Assembly (NCBI RefSeq): GCF_018343545.2
Contig: NZ_JAGYPE020000059.1
Coordinates: forward strand, 1 to 37,314
Source: Neobacillus citreus
GTDB lineage: Bacteria; Bacillota; Bacilli; Bacillales; Cytobacillaceae
DNA: 37,314 nt
Direction: 5' to 3'
A program made the translations under genes and the position numbers. The notes under the pieces were generated by a model. It was not told where the DNA came from, made no database searches, and worked only from the letters and a program-made list of their open reading frames with translations. The number at the start of each line of letters is the position of its first letter. Within the stretch, counting starts at the first letter, position 1. Positions 32,301 to 37,314 of this stretch are shown here, in pieces.

Positions 32301-33395
32301 TTATTTTTCTGAAAGGAATTGCTCTAGAACCTTGATTAATCCTTCATTTTGTTCAGGAGAGCCTACTGTAATTCTAACTGCTGTTGGAAAACCAAGTGCT
32401 TTACCGGAGCGGACAATATAGCCTCGTTCTAACAAATACTGAAATACCTCATTCGCATCTACTTGAAAATCGATTAAAACGAAATTCGTTTGGGATGGAT
32501 AATATTTCAGGCTGTTGTTCTTGCAAAATTCGTAATATTGAGCAAGACCCTGTCTATTTTTCTGCTTGCATTGCTCGACAAACTCTTGGTCGGAAAGAGC
32601 TTCAGCTGCGGCAAGCTGCCCTAATGAGTTTACGTTAAATGGTTCTCTTGCTGGCTCAAGCGCTTTGATAATGCTGCTATTGGAAATCCCATAACCGACA
32701 CGGAGCGCTGCTAAGCCATAAATTTTTGAAAATGTCCTTAGCACAATCAAGTTCGGATACTTCTGTGCGAGACTTGTGGAATCATAGTAATCCTCCGCCA
32801 CCACATATTCATAGTAGGCTTCATCAAGTACGACAAGAATATGTTCAGGAACTTGATCAAGGAATGGGATCAGTTTATTTTCCGGTATATATGTACCAGT
32901 TGGATTGTTCGGACTGCACACCCAAATAACATTGGTTTGATCATCAATGGCCGTCAAAAATCCCTCTAAATCATGCTCCCCATCAATGTCAGGCACCTCT
33001 TTAATGACAGCCCCTTCAATTACAGCGTTGTGCTTATATTGGGAAAACGTATGGGTCGACATGATCGTGCTGGCACCTGGATGCAGGAGCGCCCTTGAAA
33101 TCATCTGGATTAGGTTATCTGAACCGTTTCCAAGGATAATTTCATCCTCGCCCACTTGTAGGAAGGAAGCAAGCTTTTCTCTTAAAATTGTGGCATACCC
33201 ATCAGGATAAATAGCAAGGCTTGTCGAATTTTCTTTTAGTGCTGAAAGAGCCGCTTGTGAACATCCAAACGGATTTTCATTCGAAGCCAGCTTAATAATT
33301 TGCTCTAAATTATATTGTCTTTTTACTGATTCAATGGATTTCCCTGGTTGATATGGTGTAAGAGTTAATAATTGTTCTTTCCATCTCATGATCAT
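32301..33395 (-). CDS. hisC: Histidinol-phosphate / aromatic aminotransferase HisC
   Basis: A 364-residue pyridoxal phosphate enzyme of aminotransferase family I. K224 in RTFSKIYGLAALRVGYG binds the cofactor. KLASNENPFGCS, YPDGYATILREKL, WVCSPNNPTGTYI and LDEAYYEYV are typical of HisC. In Bacillus it serves histidine synthesis and transamination of phenylpyruvate and 4-hydroxyphenylpyruvate, which fits its place among aromatic genes. The ATG at 33395 has AAAGGATG at a suitable distance. ATG two codons later (33389) aligns better with the B. subtilis start. It lies 38 bases after aroH; in B. subtilis the whole trp operon sits in that gap. Confidence 0.95.
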   Translation of the reverse strand: MIMRWKEQLLTLTPYQPGKSIESVKRQYNLEQIIKLASNENPFGCSQAALSALKENSTSLAIYPDGYATILREKLASFLQVGEDEIILGNGSDNLIQMISRALLHPGASTIMSTHTFSQYKHNAVIEGAVIKEVPDIDGEHDLEGFLTAIDDQTNVIWVCSPNNPTGTYIPENKLIPFLDQVPEHILVVLDEAYYEYVVAEDYYDSTSLAQKYPNLIVLRTFSKIYGLAALRVGYGISNSSIIKALEPAREPFNVNSLGQLAAAEALSDQEFVEQCKQKNRQGLAQYYEFCKNNSLKYYPSQTNFVLIDFQVDANEVFQYLLERGYIVRSGKALGFPTAVRITVGSPEQNEGLIKVLEQFLSEK

Positions 33396-33433
33396 TTACA
33401 TCCTTTCTGTATTTTTCTAAAATGGACAGAGCC

Positions 33434-33808
33434 CTATAATGACAAACTGCTGCCTAAGTCTGGTCTAAGTACCACTGCATCCTTTAAATAGACATGAATG
33501 ATGTCTTTTTGGGAAACAGATGTGTTGACGTGCATCATGATTCTTACGCACATTTTTAAAGAACCTGGAACAGGAATCTCTCTCATGCATACGACCGGAA
33601 CATATGTCCAGCCAGCGAAATTACGCAATGCCTTTGCAGGAAAAACGGCATTGACATCCTCAGTTGTAGAAATAAAAACGGATGCGACGGAGTCCGGCTC
33701 GATATGATTGACCTCAATCAATTTTGCCAAAAGCTCCTCGGTTGCAGATACAATCGCTTCTTCCGTGTTTGCGTCAACCGTTGTCGCTCCTCTCACCCCT
33801 CTAATCAT
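33434..33808 (-). CDS. aroH: Chorismate mutase AroH
   Basis: A 124-residue monofunctional chorismate mutase of the AroH type, a trimer that converts chorismate to prephenate. The start MIRGVRGATTVDANTEEAI carries the active-site R7. Other marks are SVFISTTEDVNAVFPAKALR (about 43 to 62) and the MREIPVPGSLKMCVRIMMH segment (about 75 to 93), with the second key arginine. The length fits B. subtilis AroH (127). It lies 20 bases after aroB in the aroC-aroB-aroH-hisC run. Confidence 0.96.
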   Translation of the reverse strand: MIRGVRGATTVDANTEEAIVSATEELLAKLIEVNHIEPDSVASVFISTTEDVNAVFPAKALRNFAGWTYVPVVCMREIPVPGSLKMCVRIMMHVNTSVSQKDIIHVYLKDAVVLRPDLGSSLSL

Positions 33809-33828
33809 GGCTAAACTCCCCCTTCGCT

Positions 33829-34899
33829 TTAAAAACTTTTGAGTCTTTCAAGAATATCAGCATCATTTACTTCTTGAAGTACCGGTTTCCCTATTTCTTC
33901 GAGGAATACAAAATGAATCGTTTCCCCAATGGACTTTTTGTCCTGTTTCATTTTGGTTACTAATTTCTCAAGAGATAAATGATCAGGTATCTTGGTTTGA
34001 TACCCCAGCCCTTCAACCCATTGGATGAATTCTGGCAATGGAAAAGAGAGCCCTCTATACTCGATACTGAGCTTTAAGGCAAACACCATCCCAATCATGA
34101 TCGATTCACCATGAGTGAAATTCCCATAGCCCATTTCCGCTTCAATGGCATGACCCAATGTGTGCCCGAAATTCAAAAAGGCACGGACGCCTGTTTCCCT
34201 TTCATCTTGACTGACAAATTCATTTTTAATCCGAATTCCTTTTGTTAATGACTTCGATAATTCCTCCAGTTTTAGGGAATTTAAATCATCTATATTGGAG
34301 GAAAGCCATTGATAAAAATAAGCATCATTGATAAGGGCATGCTTAATCACTTCCGCAAATCCCGAGCGAATCTCCTGGATTGGCAGAGTCTTAAGCAATT
34401 CCAAGTCATAAAAAACAGCCTCTGGCTGATAAAAAGCGCCGATCATATTTTTGCCAAGCGGGTGATTAATGGCTACCTTACCGCCTACGGCACTATCGTG
34501 TGCAAGGATTGTGGTTGGTATCTGAATAAATGGAATTCCTCTCATAAAAGAAGCCGCAACAAATCCTGACAGGTCTCCAACAGCACCCCCGCCCAAGGCT
34601 AATACGATGGATTTCCGGTCAAGACGGTTCTCAAGTGCGGTTGATAAGGCATTATAATAGACCTCAAAGGTTTTAGCCTTCTCACCCTTCGGAGCAGTAA
34701 AAACAGTCGTTTTGAAGGGTTCTAAGACGGTCAGAAGCTTCTCTAGATGAAGCCCTGCAACTGTTTCATCCGTGATAATGAATAGTTTTGTCAATTTAGG
34801 AAAGTGATGCGTTAAAAACGGGCCTATGTCTTGAAGGGTACCTTCTCCAACAAAGACAGGATAGTTTTTTGACTTTGTATGGATTTGAATTGTGTCCAT
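33829..34899 (-). CDS. aroB: 3-dehydroquinate synthase AroB
   Basis: A 356-residue NAD-dependent enzyme that cyclises DAHP to 3-dehydroquinate, step two of the shikimate pathway. The NAD and metal-binding segments are visible: LALGGGAVGDLSGFVAASFMRG (split over about 99 to 120), PTTILAHDSAVGGKVAINHP (about 127 to 146), FAEVIKHALI (about 179 to 188) and LNFGHTLGHAIE (about 242 to 253), with its metal histidines. The ATG overlaps the aroC stop by one base (TAATG), so translation is coupled. Confidence 0.97.
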   Translation of the reverse strand: MDTIQIHTKSKNYPVFVGEGTLQDIGPFLTHHFPKLTKLFIITDETVAGLHLEKLLTVLEPFKTTVFTAPKGEKAKTFEVYYNALSTALENRLDRKSIVLALGGGAVGDLSGFVAASFMRGIPFIQIPTTILAHDSAVGGKVAINHPLGKNMIGAFYQPEAVFYDLELLKTLPIQEIRSGFAEVIKHALINDAYFYQWLSSNIDDLNSLKLEELSKSLTKGIRIKNEFVSQDERETGVRAFLNFGHTLGHAIEAEMGYGNFTHGESIMIGMVFALKLSIEYRGLSFPLPEFIQWVEGLGYQTKIPDHLSLEKLVTKMKQDKKSIGETIHFVFLEEIGKPVLQEVNDADILERLKSF

Positions 34900-36077
34900 T
34901 AGAAATCCCTCGCATAGGCACGCTGCTTATCGATTTCTGCCGCAAAGGTGTCGAAACGGTCGCTGTAAAATTGCTCTACTAACGCGTTTGCAAGCTCCCA
35001 AGCTACGACACTTTCCGCCACCACAGCTGCCGCTGGAACGGCACAGCTGTCGGAACGTTCAACGCTGGCTGAAAACGGTTCTTTTGTTTCAATATCAACG
35101 CTCATTAACGGTTTATAAAGGGTCGGAATCGGCTTCATGACACCGCGGACAACAATTGGCATACCTGTTGTCATTCCGCCTTCAAAACCGCCTAGCCGGT
35201 TTGTCAAACGGTGGTAGCCTTGCTCTTTATTCCAAGCTATTTCATCATGGACTTGACTGCCTGGTTTAGAGGCTGCTTCAAAACCAATGCCGATTTCCAC
35301 ACCTTTAAATGCGTTAATGCTGACAATTGCCGCGGCCAATTTTGCATCTAATTTACGATCATAATGAACATAGCTGCCCACGCCAGCCGGCATCCCAGTC
35401 GCAATGACCTCCACTACGCCACCTATGGAATCACCATTTTTCTTGGCCTCATCAATAGCATTCATCATTTCCTGCTCCACATTTGGGTCCCCGGTCCGTA
35501 CTGGTGAATTTTCTGCCCGCTCTTTTAATTCCTTCAGTGTAATTGAACTGTCAACATTCGCCTTTATCCCAGCAATTTCAACAACATGTGATACAAGGTC
35601 CACACCAACTAACGACAACAGCTTTTTGGCTGCTGCCCCTGCTGCTACCCGAACCGTTGTTTCACGTGCGGACGAACGTTCAAGGACATTTCTCATGTCA
35701 CGATGTCCATATTTTATCGCACCATTTAAGTCGGCATGGCCTGGCCTTGGCCGGCTAACTTTTCTTTTTACTTCGTCCTCCTGGCCTTCTTCAAGTGGTT
35801 GAGCCCCCATGATTTTTGTCCAATGCTTCCAATCGTTATTTTTAACGACTAAAGCAATCGGAGAGCCGAGTGTCAATCCATGGCGGACACCTGACATAAT
35901 CTCTGCAGTATCCTTTTCAATTTGCATTCTTCTGCCGCGGCCGTAGCCCTTTTGCCTTCTTGAAAGATCATTATTTATATCATCTGCCTCTAAAGGCATA
36001 CCTGCTGGAAAACCTTCTAATATTGTCGTTAACTGCGGACCATGGGATTCTCCCGCAGTTAAGTACCTCATTCCCAT
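34899..36077 (-). CDS. aroC: Chorismate synthase AroC
   Basis: A 392-residue enzyme that eliminates phosphate from EPSP to give chorismate, using reduced flavin. Signatures are GESHGPQLT (9 to 17), RRQKGYGRGRRMQIEKD (about 41 to 57), RPRPGHADLNGAIKYGHRD (about 110 to 128), and RSSARETTVRVAAG (about 134 to 147). GGGGG lies 7 bases before ATG 36077; ATG two codons later is the start used in the B. subtilis protein. B. subtilis calls it aroF. cheR, which lies between ndk and this gene in B. subtilis, is absent. Confidence 0.97.
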   Translation of the reverse strand: MGMRYLTAGESHGPQLTTILEGFPAGMPLEADDINNDLSRRQKGYGRGRRMQIEKDTAEIMSGVRHGLTLGSPIALVVKNNDWKHWTKIMGAQPLEEGQEDEVKRKVSRPRPGHADLNGAIKYGHRDMRNVLERSSARETTVRVAAGAAAKKLLSLVGVDLVSHVVEIAGIKANVDSSITLKELKERAENSPVRTGDPNVEQEMMNAIDEAKKNGDSIGGVVEVIATGMPAGVGSYVHYDRKLDAKLAAAIVSINAFKGVEIGIGFEAASKPGSQVHDEIAWNKEQGYHRLTNRLGGFEGGMTTGMPIVVRGVMKPIPTLYKPLMSVDIETKEPFSASVERSDSCAVPAAAVVAESVVAWELANALVEQFYSDRFDTFAAEIDKQRAYARDF

Positions 36078-36115
36078 ATTCTTTCCCCCTTCAACTCATT
36101 AAAGAATTATGTATC

Positions 36116-36124
36116 AATATAACA
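36116..36124 (-). promoter_or_regulatory. Candidate extended -10 promoter for the aroC operon
   Basis: TGTTATATT on the minus strand has the TGn extension and a -10 one base off consensus. TTGTCC lies further upstream but at irregular spacing for this -10. Confidence 0.45.
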
Positions 36125-36189
36125 TATACAGCCGAATAAACATAGTAGGACAATTCAGAAAAAAGAAATTTTCTTTATGAATGCGTATA

Positions 36190-36225
36190 CAAAAAAGCAC
36201 TTGTATTTGTCATACAAGTGCTTTT
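36190..36225 (-). terminator. Intrinsic terminator of ndk
   Basis: A perfect 14-base-pair stem (AAAAGCACTTGTAT) with a five-base loop, followed by TT on the minus strand, 10 bases after the ndk stop. Confidence 0.88.
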
Positions 36226-36235
36226 AATATTTGGA

Positions 36236-36682
36236 TTAATAGATCCATTCGTTTACTATTTTTGTGTATTCTGCTAACTCAGCCTCATTGAAGAAAATGC
36301 CGATTTCACGTTGTGCACTTGCAGGTGAATCAGAGCCGTGAATAACATTTTTGCCGACCGTTAAGCCAAAGTCACCGCGGATTGTTCCAGGTGCAGCATC
36401 CTTTGGATTGGTAGAACCCATCATTTGGCGGGCAGTCGTAATCACGTTTTCACCTTGCCATACCATTGCAAATACTGGTCCGGAGGTAATGAAATCAACT
36501 AATTCCCCGAAGAATGGACGCTCTTTATGCTCGCCATAATGCTCAGAAGCAAGTTCTGTAGAGATGTTCATTAATTTTGCTCCAACTAATTGGAAGCCCT
36601 TTTTCTCGAAACGGGCAACAATTTCACCAATTAAATTACGTTGTACACCATCTGGTTTAACCATTAAAAAAGTTCTTTCCAT
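36236..36682 (-). CDS. ndk: Nucleoside diphosphate kinase Ndk
   Basis: A 148-residue kinase that moves phosphate from ATP to other nucleoside diphosphates. The phosphohistidine is H115 in NVIHGSDSPASAQREI. The N-terminal TFLMVKPDGVQRNLIGEI and RQMMGSTNPKDAAPGTIRGD (residues 85 to 104) are also intact. Length is standard. It stands alone between its own promoter and terminator, between hepT and aroC. Confidence 0.97.
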   Translation of the reverse strand: MERTFLMVKPDGVQRNLIGEIVARFEKKGFQLVGAKLMNISTELASEHYGEHKERPFFGELVDFITSGPVFAMVWQGENVITTARQMMGSTNPKDAAPGTIRGDFGLTVGKNVIHGSDSPASAQREIGIFFNEAELAEYTKIVNEWIY

Positions 36683-36737
36683 CTATTCCACTCCTAAAAA
36701 TTATGTATATGATTGCTAGCGAAAACAATCCACGAAA

Positions 36738-36766
36738 ATATTAACATTGTTTGGTATAAATGGCAA
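36738..36766 (-). promoter_or_regulatory. Sigma-A promoter for ndk
   Basis: TTGCCA, 17 bases, TAATAT on the minus strand (five of six and four of six), about 55 bases upstream of the ndk ATG. No terminator is visible between hepT and ndk. Confidence 0.6.
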
Positions 36767-36779
36767 GACTATAATCAAA

Positions 36780-37314
36780 CTAGAATTTCCTTCTGCCAAT
36801 GTTCCTGGCAATATCCCGAAGCGCTTTACCTGCTTTGTTGGCAGGCAGTTCCTCTAGAATCGACAGGGCCTTTTCTAAATAAAGGTCACTTAATGCAAGC
36901 GATTTTTCAATTGCACCGGTTTGCTTGATCAAAGAAATAATTCTTTCTATGTCGGCTTTTGAGCTGTTTGCATGGACCTTTTCTATTTCTTTCCGGGCTG
37001 CCTCATTTTCCATTGCAAACAGAGCGGGCGCCGTGATATTTCCTTGCAGAAGATCACCGCCAGCAGGCTTGCCTAATTCTTTTTCTGTTCCCGTAAAGTC
37101 CAAAATATCGTCAATTATCTGATAGGACATTCCCACATAATACCCAAACCGATAAAGCTTTTTATGAATGGCTTCTTCAACATCTGCGGCAACCGCCCCA
37201 AGCTGGCAGCTGACAGCAATTAACAAAGCCGTTTTTCTTTTAATTCTGCGGAGATAGTCCCGAAGGTTCTGATTAAAACGATATTTATCCTTAAATTGCT
37301 GGATTTCCCCCACG
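36780..37314 (-). CDS. hepT: Heptaprenyl diphosphate synthase component II HepT (3' part)
   Basis: The C-terminal 178 or so residues of a trans-prenyltransferase; the frame runs off the right edge, so the N-terminal part is missing from the window. The second aspartate-rich motif is present in YQIIDDILDFTG (DDxxD), which binds magnesium and isopentenyl diphosphate. GKPAGGDLLQGNITAPALFA and the terminal ARNIGRRKF match B. subtilis HepT. With HepS it makes the C35 side chain of menaquinone, the substrate of the Qcr complex. The full protein would be about 320 to 350 residues. Confidence 0.94.
   Translation of the reverse strand, partial: VGEIQQFKDKYRFNQNLRDYLRRIKRKTALLIAVSCQLGAVAADVEEAIHKKLYRFGYYVGMSYQIIDDILDFTGTEKELGKPAGGDLLQGNITAPALFAMENEAARKEIEKVHANSSKADIERIISLIKQTGAIEKSLALSDLYLEKALSILEELPANKAGKALRDIARNIGRRKF

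Noticed and set aside
1..37314. CRISPR array, insertion sequence, prophage, tRNA or rRNA
   Set aside because: No spaced direct repeats, transposase-like frames, terminal inverted repeats or RNA gene sequences were seen. Apart from the noted losses, the gene order is an ordinary Bacillaceae core region.

Overview
The window is a piece of the chromosome of an endospore-forming Bacillaceae bacterium. Gene order from hepT to yppE closely follows Bacillus subtilis, and several products match the B. subtilis proteins almost residue for residue (QcrB, RecU, Nth, PanD, AroC). Sporulation genes (ypjB, an sspM-like gene), bacillithiol genes (bshA, bshB1) and a bacillus-type menaquinol:cytochrome c reductase agree with this. 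The species cannot be named; a Bacillus, Neobacillus or Mesobacillus-type genome is a guess. Nearly everything is on the minus strand. The exceptions are sspM-like, recU-ponA and a YitT-family gene. There are no tRNA or rRNA genes, CRISPR arrays, insertion sequences or prophage genes. No gene-free stretch exceeds 300 bases; the longest (about 250 bases, upstream of panB) holds a structured RNA leader.

Layout from right to left, the direction of most transcription. The 3' part of hepT (menaquinone side chain) is cut by the window edge. Next come ndk with its own promoter and terminator, the chorismate and aromatic block aroC-aroB-aroH-hisC, and then tyrA-aroA. A degenerate amidohydrolase-like gene, ypiA (TPR protein) and ypiB (ReoY-type) follow, then ypiF and qcrABC (the bc-type complex) from a good sigma-A promoter. 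ypjA, ypjB (sporulation) and a YugP-like membrane zinc protease lead to a plus-strand YitT-family gene. The next run is ypjD-dapB-bshB1-bshA-cca-birA, with very short gaps or overlaps. panBCD (pantothenate) is preceded by a leader resembling the pan RNA motif. Then come dinG, a secreted ComEC-like metallo-beta-lactamase-fold pseudoenzyme, ypmB/tseB-aspB, dnaD, and nth-ypoC. The left end holds ponA and recU on the plus strand, yppC, the sspM-like gene, a small unknown gene and yppE.

How the genes work together. Shikimate genes (aroB, aroC, aroA) make chorismate, and aroH and tyrA lead to phenylalanine and tyrosine. HisC serves both histidine and aromatic transamination. The qcr genes move electrons from menaquinol, whose tail is made by HepS/HepT, to cytochrome c. 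PonA and RecU are paired, as are DnaD with Nth and YpiA with YpiB (a MurA-stability pathway in relatives).

The most interesting signals are regulatory. The first is a leader with mutually exclusive antiterminator and terminator helices upstream of panB. The second is a 20+18+20 inverted repeat that buries the ypjB ribosome site in read-through mRNA but contains a sigma-E-like promoter that would bypass it. Two apparent pseudoenzymes, each with its metal ligands replaced, are also notable. Compared with B. subtilis the locus lacks trpEDCFBA, cheR, mgsA, asnS and ypmA.
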